64,000 nt of DNA from Paracoccus sp. MA (GTDB taxonomy: Bacteria; Pseudomonadota; Alphaproteobacteria; Rhodobacterales; Rhodobacteraceae), in contig NZ_CP087597.1 of assembly GCF_020990385.1 (NCBI RefSeq), forward strand, positions 209,001 to 273,000. Reading direction: 5' to 3'. Positions 28,110-36,674 of this stretch are shown here, in pieces; positions within the stretch are counted from its first letter, which is position 1; every line of letters starts with the position of its first letter. Under the pieces are notes generated by a model, which made no database searches, was not told the DNA's origin, and was given only the letters and a program-made list of their open reading frames with translations. A program made the position numbers and the translations under genes.

Positions 28110-28304
28110 ATGTGTTCGCGGCACTTGGTGGATCGGGTTGCCCAGCCGACGGCCGGCAGGCATCTGGACATTCTCAGGCAGGGGGAATTCATCACGGTGC
28201 GCAAGCACCTGAAATGGTCCTATTGCAAGCGAGACGAGGGCGCGATCAGCGATTATCTGGATTGGTTGCGCCGGGAGGTTTCCGCGGCCTCGACCGGCAG
28301 CTGA
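28110..28304 (+). pseudogene. Possible LysR-type substrate-binding domain tail (weak)
   Basis: A short frame (RHLVDRVAQPTAGRHLDIL, then ISDYLDWLRRE) has the rhythm of the last 50 residues of a GcvA-like LysR regulator. A related upstream part (NHVFAALGGSGC) is visible in another frame at about 28085-28140. If the reading is right, this is a frameshifted remnant. The match is by eye and weak. The remainder of 27963-28536 holds no supported gene. Confidence 0.25.
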
Positions 28305-28536
28305 GGACAGGCCCCCCGGAATGACCATCGTCACGCGGCGAAGCAGCGCTCCCTCGGGCGGAGATTCGAGCAGGATCCGGGCAGACCATTCCAAACGGCA
28401 ATCCTGGCCGGCCCGAAGACGGCGGCGTCACGCCTTTCCGGCAGGCGACTTGACGCCGGAGGGTCGCCTTGCCGAAGGTCGGCCCGGCCGCATGCTGCGC
28501 GCAGCCGGAAACGAGACATGTCCGAGAGGCGGGAAG

Positions 28537-30366
28537 ATGGCGACGGAACTGCTGATTGTCCTGGTGCTGCTGGCTGCGGCGATTGCGATGTTCGCGCTGA
28601 ACCGGCCGCGCATGGACGTGGTCGCGATCCTGGCCCTGGTGGCGCTGCCGCTGACCGGCATCATCACCCTCGACGAGGCGCTGGCCGGCTTCAGCGACCC
28701 CAATGTCATCCTGATCGCGGCACTTTTCGTTCTGGGCGAGGCGCTTGTGCGCACCGGGGTCGCGCAGCGCACCGGTGATCTGCTGGTGCGCCATGCCGGC
28801 GCGTCCGAGATGCGGCTGATCACGCTGCTGATGGCGGCCGCTGCCGGGATCGGCGCCTTCATGAGCTCGACCGGCGTGGTCGCGATCTTCATCCCCATCG
28901 TGCTGCGGATCGCGGCGAAGATCGGGGTGGCCCCGGGGCGGCTGATGATGCCGCTGAGCGCGGCGGCGCTGATCAGCGGGATGATGACGCTGGTCGCCAC
29001 GGCCCCGAACCTCGTGCTTGACAGCCTGCTCCGGCGCGAGGGGTATCAGGGCTTCGGCTTTTTCGACTTCACGCCGTTCGGGCTGCCGATCCTGCTGCTG
29101 GGGATCGGCTACATGCTGGTCGCCCGGCGCTGGCTGGCGGCGGAAAGCCCGGCTGCGGACAGCCGCCGGCCAAGGCTTGCCGACTGGATCGCCAGCTATG
29201 GCCTGGCCGGGCGCGAGTTCCGCCTGCAGCTGTCGGCCCGGTCGGGGCTGGTCGGCAAGCGGCTGGACCAGCTGGATCTGCGCGGCACGGCGGGGATCAA
29301 CATCCTGGGCATCGAGCGGTCGACCACCTATGGCCGGCGGCTGATCCAGCCGCGGGCCGAGACCATCCTGCAGGCCGAGGACGCCCTGTTCCTGGACGTG
29401 TTCGGGGAAGGCACGGATATCGAGGCGTTCTGCAGCAGCCACGGGCTGCGCCGGCTGCCCATCTCGGGGCGCTACTTCACCGATCACGCGCAAGAGATCG
29501 GCATGGCCGAGCTGATCGTGCCGCCCGACTCGCCGCTTGTCGGCAGAAGCATCGCGCAGTCGCGGTTCCGGTCGGTCCATGGCCTTGCGGTCGTCGGCCT
29601 GCGCCGCGACAACCAGCCGATCGGGGATGTCGATGCGCGGACCGTCCTGCGCGGTGGCGACGTGCTGCTGTCGGTCGGTCCCTGGAGCCGCATCCGGCAG
29701 GTCCATCAGGGCCGGGACCTGGTCGTGCTGGCCCTGCCGGGAGAGATCGACGAATTGCTGGAGGCGCCTTTCCGCGCCGTTCCCGCCATCGCCATCCTGG
29801 CCCTGGTCGTCGTGATGATGATGACCGGCATCGTCCCCAACGTGCTGGCGGCGCTGATCGGCTGCCTGCTGATGGGGCTTTTCGGCTGTGTCGACATGGC
29901 CTCGGCCTATCGTTCGATCCACTGGCAGAGCCTGGTGCTGATCATCGGCATGTTGCCGTTCTCGCTGGCGCTTCAGAAGACGGGCGGCATCGACCTGGCG
30001 GCCGAGGCGCTGCGGATCATGGTCGGGGAGTCGGCGCCCCGCGCCGCGCTGGCGGTGATCTTCGTGACCACGGCCATGCTGGGTCTGTTCATCTCGAACA
30101 CGGCGACCGCGGTATTGATGGGGCCGGTCGCGCTGGCGCTCGCCTCCGACCTCGGGGTGTCGCCCTATCCTTTCGCGATGACCGTGGCGCTGGCGGCATC
30201 GGCCGCCTTCCTGACGCCGGTGTCCTCGCCTGTCAACACCCTGGTCATAGGTCCGGGCGGCTACAGGTTCTGGGATTTCACGCGGATCGGAATGCCGCTG
30301 GTCGCCATCGTCCTCGCTGTCGCGATCGGGCTGGTGCCGGTGATCTTCCCGTTCCATCCGGGGTGA
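28537..30366 (+). CDS. SLC13/DASS-type transporter with two internal TrkA-C domains
   Basis: 609 residues from MATELLIVLVLL, just after a GAGAGGCGGGAAG ribosome site; a longer frame starting 216 bases upstream has an Arg/Pro-rich extension that looks non-coding. N-terminal membrane helices (residues 2-205, with FSDPNVILIAALFVLGEAL and a GAFMSSTGVVAIFIP motif) are followed by two cytoplasmic RCK/TrkA-C domains (about 215-415). A second membrane block has the repeat motif FISNTATAVLMGPVA near 515 and FLTPVSSPVNTLV near 560. This is the layout of SLC13-like anion (sulfate, dicarboxylate) carriers; the exact ion is unknown. It has no obvious operon partner. Confidence 0.87.
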   Translation: MATELLIVLVLLAAAIAMFALNRPRMDVVAILALVALPLTGIITLDEALAGFSDPNVILIAALFVLGEALVRTGVAQRTGDLLVRHAGASEMRLITLLMAAAAGIGAFMSSTGVVAIFIPIVLRIAAKIGVAPGRLMMPLSAAALISGMMTLVATAPNLVLDSLLRREGYQGFGFFDFTPFGLPILLLGIGYMLVARRWLAAESPAADSRRPRLADWIASYGLAGREFRLQLSARSGLVGKRLDQLDLRGTAGINILGIERSTTYGRRLIQPRAETILQAEDALFLDVFGEGTDIEAFCSSHGLRRLPISGRYFTDHAQEIGMAELIVPPDSPLVGRSIAQSRFRSVHGLAVVGLRRDNQPIGDVDARTVLRGGDVLLSVGPWSRIRQVHQGRDLVVLALPGEIDELLEAPFRAVPAIAILALVVVMMMTGIVPNVLAALIGCLLMGLFGCVDMASAYRSIHWQSLVLIIGMLPFSLALQKTGGIDLAAEALRIMVGESAPRAALAVIFVTTAMLGLFISNTATAVLMGPVALALASDLGVSPYPFAMTVALAASAAFLTPVSSPVNTLVIGPGGYRFWDFTRIGMPLVAIVLAVAIGLVPVIFPFHPG

Positions 30367-30534
30367 TTTCAGGGCGACCCGATGGGCGCTGCAAGGTCGA
30401 AACGAACGGCTGCGAATGCTGGCACGCCTTCAGGCAAGGTCTGCCCATGCCTGCCATTTGCACTTGGCGGGACGCTGCTGTGCGGATTCCCCGAAGCGGC
30501 CTTCAGGGTCCAGACTCATTGCTTTTCAGAGCCG
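30367..30534. other. Spacer after the SLC13 gene
   Basis: No supported gene. It lies between the transporter stop and the start of an IS remnant. Confidence 0.35.
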
Positions 30535-30715
30535 GAACATGACAGTTGCGGCGAGGGCTATGGGGAGAGGAGGACCTTTGGATATCTGTCGTGACGAGTG
30601 GCGACGCGGCGCCAATCCTTGGGTCTGCCGAACATGATCTTGATGCGGATGCGGCGTTTGTAGCGGCGCTTGTCGTGCTTGATGCGCTTGCGAAACCGCC
30701 GCGCCCTCATCGCTC
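30535..30715 (-). pseudogene. IS427-group transposase C-terminal remnant
   Basis: Minus-strand translation gives KHDKRRYKRRIRIKIMFG, then DWRRVATRHDRYPKVLLS, the same C-terminal region as the transposase at 24952-25644 (RRNRIEIMFGRLKDWRR, VATRY, DRCPK) with many substitutions. Only about 55 residues remain, the catalytic Glu is replaced in this reading, and neither terminal repeat is evident. It is an old, separate copy of a related element. Confidence 0.75.
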
Positions 30716-30810
30716 CGGCCTTTCAGGTCTTTGCAATGCGGTTGCGCAAACGCTGTCATGGGCAACAGGACAAGCGCCGCCGCCGCTCCAAAACATGGCC
30801 TGATGGCCAT
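30715..30810 (-). pseudogene. 5' fragment of a secreted-protein gene joined to the IS remnant
   Basis: From an ATG at 30810 the frame encodes MAIRPCFGAAAALVLLPM and continues TAFAQPHC, an obvious signal peptide, but after about 30 residues it enters the IS427-group remnant out of frame with the transposase. The host gene cannot be identified from so little. It is a second case in this window of an IS5-type element abutting a signal-peptide coding start. Confidence 0.4.
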
Positions 30811-30910
30811 GTGATTTTCCCTCAAAGGATTGCAGGCTTATCCGATCACGGGTTTGAGGCGCCCCGAACATGACGCGGGGGTCCCCGAAACCCTGAATGC
30901 CGCCCCGTGA

Positions 30911-32398
30911 TCAGATGCCCTGTTTCAGCACATGCTTCATTACCTTGCCCGAGCCGGTGCGGGGCAGGCTTTCGATGATGCGGAACTGCTTGGGCACCTT
31001 GTAACGGGCGATCAGGCGCTGGCAATGCGTGGTCAGCTCTTCCGGCGTCGGGGCTCTGCCGGGCGCGGGCACGATGAAGGCGCAGCCGACCTCGCCCCAG
31101 CGCGCATCGGGGATGCCGATTACGGCGACTTCGCGCACGGCGGCATGTTCGACCAGCGCGGCCTCGACCTCGACCGGATAGACGTTCTCGCCGCCCGAGA
31201 TGAACATGTCCTTCTTGCGATCCGCGATGCTGATGAAGCCGTCCGCGTCGCGGATGCCGATGTCGCCGGTGCGGATCCAGCCGTCGGGGGTAAAGGCGCG
31301 GTCGCGTTCCTCGGGACGGTTCCAGTAGCCGGGGATGACGTTCAGGCCGAAGATCAGGATCTCGCCCGCGGTGCCGTCGGGCACGTCGCGGCCCGCCTCG
31401 TCGACCAGCCGCACCGTGGTCAGCGGCCCCGGCAGGCCGACGGCGCCGGCCTTGTTACGGATCAGCTCCGGGTTCAGCGGCATGCCCAGCGTGGTGCCGG
31501 TCTCGGTCATGCCATAGCCGTCCACCATGCGCACGCCCTGATCCAGCCACCAGCGGATATGCGCGGGCGGGTTCGGCGCGCCGCCGGTGAACAGCGCCTT
31601 GAGCCGGGTCCAGCGGCCGGGGGCGAAGTTCGGTGCATGGCGCAGCGCCTCGGCCATCTGCGGCACGCAGAAGTAATGCGTCACCGCCAGATCGGCATCG
31701 GCCAGCCGGTCGTTGGTCCGCTCGGCGTCGAAACCGGGCGAGACCAGGATGCGCCCGCCGCGCAGCAGCGGTGGCCAGATCTGCGTGACGATGCCGATGA
31801 CATGGAACATCGGGCTGTCGCAGAGGAACACGGCGCCGGTGTCCACCTCGCCCAGGACGTTGAAGTTCACCGCCGTCGCCAGCAGGAATTGCGAGGTCAG
31901 CATCGCCCCCTTGGGCGTCCCGGATGTGCCCGACGTGTACAGGATGATGCAGCAATCCAGCCCCGAATGCGGCGGGCAGCGCGGCGCGGGCTGTGCCGCG
32001 TCCAGGGCTGCGGCAAATTCCGCCATGGTCGTCGCGGCGCAGCCCGGCGGCAGGTCCGGAAGGTCCTGGTCGGCGACCAGCAGGCGCGGCGTGCAGTCCA
32101 GCATCAGCCGCGCCAGCTCTGGCAGCGACAGCCGCCGGTTCAGCGGCACGAAGATCGCGCCGATGCGCATCAGCGCCTGTTGCAGGATGACCTGCTGCAC
32201 GCTGTTGCGGGCCAGCGCCGCCACCCGGTCGCCGCGGTCTATGCCGCGCGCGGCCAGCACCGCGACCGCCCGTTGGATGTCGCGATCAAGATCGTCATAG
32301 CTCCAGCGCCGCCCGGTCGCCAGATCGACGGCCGCCACCGCCTGCGGCCGCAGCCGCGCATGCAGCGCGACCGGGTCGGGCGAGATGAAATCGAGCAT
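30911..32398 (-). CDS. Acyl-CoA synthetase (feruloyl/hydroxycinnamoyl-CoA ligase-like)
   Basis: 495 residues of the ANL adenylating family. The phosphate-binding loop YTSGTSGTPKGAM is near residue 155, GYGMTETGTT near 295, WIRTGDIGIRDADGF near 370, KKDMFISGGENVYP near 390, and the catalytic Lys in GSGKVMKHVLK at the end. It would activate a phenylpropenoic or aromatic acid with ATP and CoA. It is the last of three minus-strand genes (aldehyde dehydrogenase, hydratase-lyase, ligase), 24 bases after the lyase gene. That gene order supports a hydroxycinnamate (ferulate, p-coumarate or caffeate) substrate, although sequence alone cannot fix it. Confidence 0.85.
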   Translation of the reverse strand: MLDFISPDPVALHARLRPQAVAAVDLATGRRWSYDDLDRDIQRAVAVLAARGIDRGDRVAALARNSVQQVILQQALMRIGAIFVPLNRRLSLPELARLMLDCTPRLLVADQDLPDLPPGCAATTMAEFAAALDAAQPAPRCPPHSGLDCCIILYTSGTSGTPKGAMLTSQFLLATAVNFNVLGEVDTGAVFLCDSPMFHVIGIVTQIWPPLLRGGRILVSPGFDAERTNDRLADADLAVTHYFCVPQMAEALRHAPNFAPGRWTRLKALFTGGAPNPPAHIRWWLDQGVRMVDGYGMTETGTTLGMPLNPELIRNKAGAVGLPGPLTTVRLVDEAGRDVPDGTAGEILIFGLNVIPGYWNRPEERDRAFTPDGWIRTGDIGIRDADGFISIADRKKDMFISGGENVYPVEVEAALVEHAAVREVAVIGIPDARWGEVGCAFIVPAPGRAPTPEELTTHCQRLIARYKVPKQFRIIESLPRTGSGKVMKHVLKQGI

Positions 32399-32422
32399 GA
32401 TGTCCTCCTCCCTTTCCCGGCT

Positions 32423-33250
32423 TCAGCCCTGCCGGCTCTTGTCATAGGCGCCAAGGCCGGGCTTGTAGCTCTTTTCGTCGATGAACTGGCGGATGCCCTC
32501 CTTACGGCCCTCGTTGTCGTAGGAATTGGCCGCTTCCTGGGCGCGGACCAGGTAATCCTCGGCATCGTCATAGGTCATCAGACCGACGCGGCGCACGGCA
32601 TCCTTGGTCGCCTTCAGAGCGACCGGGTTCTTCTCCAGAAGGATATTCGCGACCTGGATCACCCGCTCCTTGAGCTGGGCCAACGGCAAGGATTCGTTGA
32701 CCAGCCCCCAGTCGGCGGCGGTCTTGCCGTTGATCGGCTCGCCCAGCATGGCGTGATACATCGCCTTGCGGAAGGGCAGCAGCTCCACCGCCACCTTGGT
32801 CGCGCCGCCGCCGGGCAGGATGCCCCAGTTAATTTCCGACAGGCCGAACTTCGCCTCGTCCGCGCAGAAGGCCAGGTCGCAGGCGAACAGCGGGCCATAG
32901 CCGCCGCCGAAGCACCAGCCGTTGACCATGGCGATGGTCGGCTTCTGATACCAGCGCAGCCGGCGCCACCAGCCATAGGATTCACGCTGCGCCTTGCGGG
33001 TGCCCTTCAGGCCCTGCGCCTCGGTCTCGCGGAAATATTCCTTGAGGTCCATGCCGGCGGTCCAGGCCGAGCCCTCACCGGTCAGCACCAGCACGCCGAC
33101 GTCTTCGCGGAATTCCAGCTCGTCCAGCGCCTCCATCATGGCGCGGTTCAGGGTGGGCGACATGGCGTTGCGCTTGTCGGGGCGGTTGAAGCGCAGCCAG
33201 GCGATGCCATCCTTGATGTCATAGGCGACGGTGTCGTGATCATTTGCCAT
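32423..33250 (-). CDS. p-Hydroxycinnamoyl-CoA hydratase/lyase
   Basis: 275 residues of the crotonase family with features of HCHL/feruloyl-CoA hydratase-lyase: FNRPDKRNAMSPTLN near residue 20, SAWTAGMDLKEYFRE near 62, the Trp-rich WWRRLRWYQKPTIAMVNGWCFGGG-type segment (about 95-118) and FGLSEINWGILPGGG near 138 with the catalytic Glu. The enzyme adds water to hydroxycinnamoyl-CoA and cleaves it to a hydroxybenzaldehyde (for example vanillin) and acetyl-CoA. The products feed the aldehyde dehydrogenase encoded upstream. It is followed closely by the CoA ligase gene. Confidence 0.93.
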   Translation of the reverse strand: MANDHDTVAYDIKDGIAWLRFNRPDKRNAMSPTLNRAMMEALDELEFREDVGVLVLTGEGSAWTAGMDLKEYFRETEAQGLKGTRKAQRESYGWWRRLRWYQKPTIAMVNGWCFGGGYGPLFACDLAFCADEAKFGLSEINWGILPGGGATKVAVELLPFRKAMYHAMLGEPINGKTAADWGLVNESLPLAQLKERVIQVANILLEKNPVALKATKDAVRRVGLMTYDDAEDYLVRAQEAANSYDNEGRKEGIRQFIDEKSYKPGLGAYDKSRQG

Positions 33251-33331
33251 TGGGGGTCCTTTCGGGATGTGCGGTGCCGGCCCGCGCCGAAGGATTCGGC
33301 GCGGGCATCCGGCAGCATGGGGATCGAAGGT

Positions 33332-34783
33332 TTATAGCGGGTAATGGCCCGGCTGGGTCTCGATGGTGATCCAGCGCAGTTCGGTGAATTCGGCGATGCC
33401 GGCCTTGCCGCCGAAACGGCCATAGCCCGAGTCCTTGGTGCCGCCGAAGGGCATCTGCGCCTCGTCATGCACGGTCGGGCCGTTGATGTGGCAGATGCCG
33501 GACCTGATCTGCCGCGCGACCGTCATGGCGCGGGCGATGTCTTTCGAGAACACCGCCGCCGACAGGCCGTATTCGGTGGCATTGGCGATGCGGATGGCGT
33601 CATCTTCGTCCCGTGCGCGGAAGATCGCGACCATGGGGCCGAAGCTTTCCTCGGTGGCGATGCGCATCGTTTCGGTCACGCGGTCCACGACCTGCGCCGG
33701 CATCAGCACGCCCTCGGCGGCGCCGGCGGAATGGATCTCGGCGCCCTTTCCGCGTGCGTCCTCGATCAGCGCCGTGACCTTCTCGACGGTATGAGCATCG
33801 ACCACGGCACCCAGCGGCGCGCTTCCGTCGCGCGGATCGCCGGCCTTCAGCGCGGCGGCGCGCTTGGTGAAGCGGGCGACGAAGTCATCGGCGATCTCGG
33901 GCGCCAGGATGATCCGCTCGGTCGACATGCAGATCTGGCCCTGGTTGAAGAAGGCGCCGAAGATCGCGGCCTTGACCGCCTCGTCCAGATCGGCGTCCTT
34001 CAGCACCAGGAACGGCGCCTTGCCGCCCAGCTCCAGCAGGCAAGGCTTCAGCTGCCGCGCCGCCCGTTCGGCGATGATCCGGCCGACCTTGGTCGAACCG
34101 GTGAAATTGATGCGCCGCACCGCCGGGTGATCGATCAGCGCGCCGACGATCTCGCCCGCGTCTTCGGGGGCGTTGGTGACCAGGCTGACCAGACCGGCTG
34201 GCAAGCCGCCCTCGTCCAGCGCCTCGACGATCAACCCGTGGGTGCGCGGGCAGATTTCCGAGGCCTTGAACACCACGGCATTGCCGCAGGCCAAGGGCGT
34301 CGCCAAGGCCCGCACGCCGAGGATCACCGGCGCGTTCCAGGGCGCGATGCCCAGGCAGACGCCGGCCGGCTCTCGGATCGCCATCGCCATGCAGCCGGGC
34401 TTGTCAGAGGGGATGACCTCGCCCGCGACCTGGGTGGTCAGGGCGGCGGCCTCGCGCAGCATGGACGAAGCGATCATGACATTGAACCGCGCCCAGGGCT
34501 CGGTCGCGCCGGTTTCGTCGGCCATGGCGGCAACGAAGGCGTCGCCCTTGGCGGCCAGCGCATCGGCAGCCTTCAACAGCGCCGCGCGCCGGGCATTGGG
34601 ACCCAGCGCGGCCCAGGCCGGGAACGCGGCCGCTGCGGCATCGGCCGCGGCCACCGCATCGGCGACGCTGGCGGCCGGGGCCTCGCTGGCCACCGCGCCG
34701 GTGATCGGGTTCAGCCGGCGGAACGTGCGGCCGTCCGAGGCGACACGGTCGGCGCCCGCGATCTTCATGCTGACGAAACTCAT
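33332..34783 (-). CDS. vdh: Vanillin/hydroxybenzaldehyde dehydrogenase-type aldehyde dehydrogenase
   Basis: 483 residues from MSFVSMKIAGAD, with a GGAGGAAAA ribosome site just upstream; a longer frame adds 19 unlikely residues. It is an NAD(P)-dependent aldehyde dehydrogenase: APWNAPVILGVRALATPLACGN near residue 140, INFTGSTKVG near 222, the catalytic Glu in LELGGKAPFLVL near 246 and the catalytic Cys in FNQGQICMSTERI near 280. In this operon it should oxidise the benzaldehyde released by the hydratase-lyase to vanillate, protocatechuate or 4-hydroxybenzoate. It is the first gene of the minus-strand operon, transcribed away from the MarR gene. Confidence 0.9.
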   Translation of the reverse strand: MSFVSMKIAGADRVASDGRTFRRLNPITGAVASEAPAASVADAVAAADAAAAAFPAWAALGPNARRAALLKAADALAAKGDAFVAAMADETGATEPWARFNVMIASSMLREAAALTTQVAGEVIPSDKPGCMAMAIREPAGVCLGIAPWNAPVILGVRALATPLACGNAVVFKASEICPRTHGLIVEALDEGGLPAGLVSLVTNAPEDAGEIVGALIDHPAVRRINFTGSTKVGRIIAERAARQLKPCLLELGGKAPFLVLKDADLDEAVKAAIFGAFFNQGQICMSTERIILAPEIADDFVARFTKRAAALKAGDPRDGSAPLGAVVDAHTVEKVTALIEDARGKGAEIHSAGAAEGVLMPAQVVDRVTETMRIATEESFGPMVAIFRARDEDDAIRIANATEYGLSAAVFSKDIARAMTVARQIRSGICHINGPTVHDEAQMPFGGTKDSGYGRFGGKAGIAEFTELRWITIETQPGHYPL

Positions 34784-34842
34784 GCTTTTCCTCCTCCAAG
34801 GCATGGCCGGCAGCGTGAACCGAATCGCACACCAAGCCAACT

Positions 34843-34880
34843 GCTATGTAACATAGCGATTGACTGTTATATTGCATAGC
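34843..34880. promoter_or_regulatory. Palindromic operators and promoter between vdh and the MarR gene
   Basis: GCTATGTAACATAGC at 34843-34857 is a perfect 15-base palindrome, and GTTATATTGCATAGC at 34866-34880 is an imperfect copy of it. A plus-strand promoter TTGACT (34860-34865), 17 bases, TATTTT (34883-34888) is interleaved with them, so a regulator bound to either site would block transcription. The MarR-family protein encoded next is the likely binder, controlling both operons. Confidence 0.75.
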
Positions 34881-34922
34881 ATTATTTTCAGTGCCATCGA
34901 AGACACCCCGGGGGAGGCAGGC

Positions 34923-35399
34923 ATGTCCGGAGAATCCTTGAAGAAAGCGCAGGAAACCGGGGCCGAATCGCCCCTGCAGCTGCGCGATCTGATCGGCTAT
35001 CACCTGAAGCGCGCCTCGTCCTGGGACCTGCACGGCGCCAATGCCGCGCTGGAGGCCGCAGGGCTGCGCACCGTGTCGATGAGCGTGCTGCTGACCATCA
35101 CCGAATGGCCCGGCGTCAGCTCGGCCGAGATCTGCCGCATCCTGCGCATGCAGCGCGCCAATATCGTGTCGGTGCTGGCCGAACTGGAATCGCGCGGGCT
35201 GTTCCTGCGCGAGGCCGATCCCGACGACAACCGCATCCAGCGCCTGTTCCCGACCGCCAAAGGCCGGGAAGAGGCGCAGCGCATGTTGGGTCTGGTCGGC
35301 GCGCATGAGGACAGGATGCTGGCCGGTCTGACCCCGGCTGAACGCGCTGAATTGCGCCGCATGCTGGCCATCATCTGGAGAGAGGACGGCGAGGGCTAG
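34923..35399 (+). CDS. MarR-family repressor of the hydroxycinnamate locus
   Basis: 158 residues from MSGESLKKAQ after a GGGGGAGG ribosome site. The winged helix-turn-helix spans about residues 45-110 (VSSAEICRILRMQRANIVSVLAELESRGLFLREADPDDNRIQ, in pieces), with the usual wing Asp-Asn-Arg motif. MarR proteins such as CouR, FerR and HcaR repress hydroxycinnamate genes and let go when the acyl-CoA intermediate binds. Position, divergent to the vdh operon with palindromes between, supports the same role here. Confidence 0.88.
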   Translation: MSGESLKKAQETGAESPLQLRDLIGYHLKRASSWDLHGANAALEAAGLRTVSMSVLLTITEWPGVSSAEICRILRMQRANIVSVLAELESRGLFLREADPDDNRIQRLFPTAKGREEAQRMLGLVGAHEDRMLAGLTPAERAELRRMLAIIWREDGEG

Positions 35400-35452
35400 G
35401 CCCCCGCCGCATCATTCGCGGGGAGAAGAGGCCCCGCCCAAGGGAGGAATCC

Positions 35453-36661
35453 ATGCAGACCATCACTGACCACCGCCACGGCGGGGGGCGGGCGCTGACG
35501 CTTGCCTTTCTGGCTGCCGTCATCGAGGGCTTCGACCTGCAGGCCGCCGGAGTCGCCGTGCCGAAGCTGGCCCCCGCCTTCAGCCTGACGCCGCAACAGA
35601 TCGGGCTGTTCTTTTCCTCGGCCACCTTCGGGCTGATCTTCGGCGCGCTGGCCGGCGGGCGCATCGCCGATGCCTGGGGTCGCCGCACCGGGCTGGCGAT
35701 CGCGCTGGTGGCCTTTGGCGTCTTTTCCATCGCCACCGCCTATACCGCCAGTTTCGAGCAGCTGGTCGTCATGCGCTTCCTGACCGGCATCGGCTTGGGC
35801 GGGGCGCTGCCGAACCTGGTCAACATCGCCGCGGAATCGACCAATCCGGCCAATCGCGGCAAGGCGGTCTCGATCATGTATGCCGGCATTCCCCTGGGCG
35901 GCGCCATCGCCAGCGGCGTGTCGATGCTGGGCCTGCATGGCGGCGACTGGCATACGATCTTCCTGGTGGGCGGCATCCTGCCGCTGATCCTGGTGCCCTT
36001 CGTGCAATTCATGCTGCCGCCGCTGGCGGTGGTGAAGGCCGAGGTGAAATCCGCCACCGGCGCGCTGTCGCAGGTCTTCGCGCCGGGCACGCTGGCCACC
36101 ACGGCGGCGCTGTGGCTGTCCTTCTTCCTGGGTCTGCTGGTCGTCTATCTGCTGCTGAACTGGATGCCGCAGCTTCTGGTGTCGCGCGGGCTTGAGCGTT
36201 CGGAAGCCTCGACGGTGCAGATACTGTTCAACATCGGCGGCGTCCTGGGCAGCCTGATCGGCGGCCGCATGCTGGACCGCGCCCGGCCTGTCGGCCCGGT
36301 GGCCCTGTGCTTTGCCGCCGCGGCCGCGGCCCTGCTGATGCTGGCGATGCTGCCCGCGAACCTGGCGCTGATGCTGATCGGCGGCGCGCTGGTCGGGGGC
36401 GCGATCCTCTGCGTGCAGGCCATCCTCTACGGCATCGCGCCGCAATGCTACCCGTTCGAGATCCGCGGCACCGGCGTCGGCACCGCGGTCGCCGTCGGCC
36501 GGCTGGGCTCTATCGCCGGGCCGCTGCTGGCGGGTGCGCTGGTTGCGGCGGGCTTCACGCCCTCGGACGTGATGGTGGCGCTGGTGCCGATCACGCTGGT
36601 CGCCGGCCTGACCACGGTGGTGCTGCTGATGCGCCGCCGGGCCGCCGCACAACCTGCCTGA
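35453..36661 (+). CDS. MFS aromatic acid/H+ symporter (AAHS type)
   Basis: 402 residues with twelve hydrophobic segments. The N-terminal FLAAVIEGFDLQAAGVA (charged Asp/Glu in helix 1) and the loop 2-3 motif GGRIADAWGRRTG match the AAHS subfamily (PcaK, VanK, HcaK). These proton symporters import hydroxybenzoates or phenylpropanoids across the inner membrane. It lies 53 bases after the marR gene and 13 bases before the amidohydrolase gene. Its likely job is uptake of the acids degraded by this locus. Confidence 0.9.
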   Translation: MQTITDHRHGGGRALTLAFLAAVIEGFDLQAAGVAVPKLAPAFSLTPQQIGLFFSSATFGLIFGALAGGRIADAWGRRTGLAIALVAFGVFSIATAYTASFEQLVVMRFLTGIGLGGALPNLVNIAAESTNPANRGKAVSIMYAGIPLGGAIASGVSMLGLHGGDWHTIFLVGGILPLILVPFVQFMLPPLAVVKAEVKSATGALSQVFAPGTLATTAALWLSFFLGLLVVYLLLNWMPQLLVSRGLERSEASTVQILFNIGGVLGSLIGGRMLDRARPVGPVALCFAAAAAALLMLAMLPANLALMLIGGALVGGAILCVQAILYGIAPQCYPFEIRGTGVGTAVAVGRLGSIAGPLLAGALVAAGFTPSDVMVALVPITLVAGLTTVVLLMRRRAAAQPA

Positions 36662-36674
36662 GCCGGAGCTTGCC

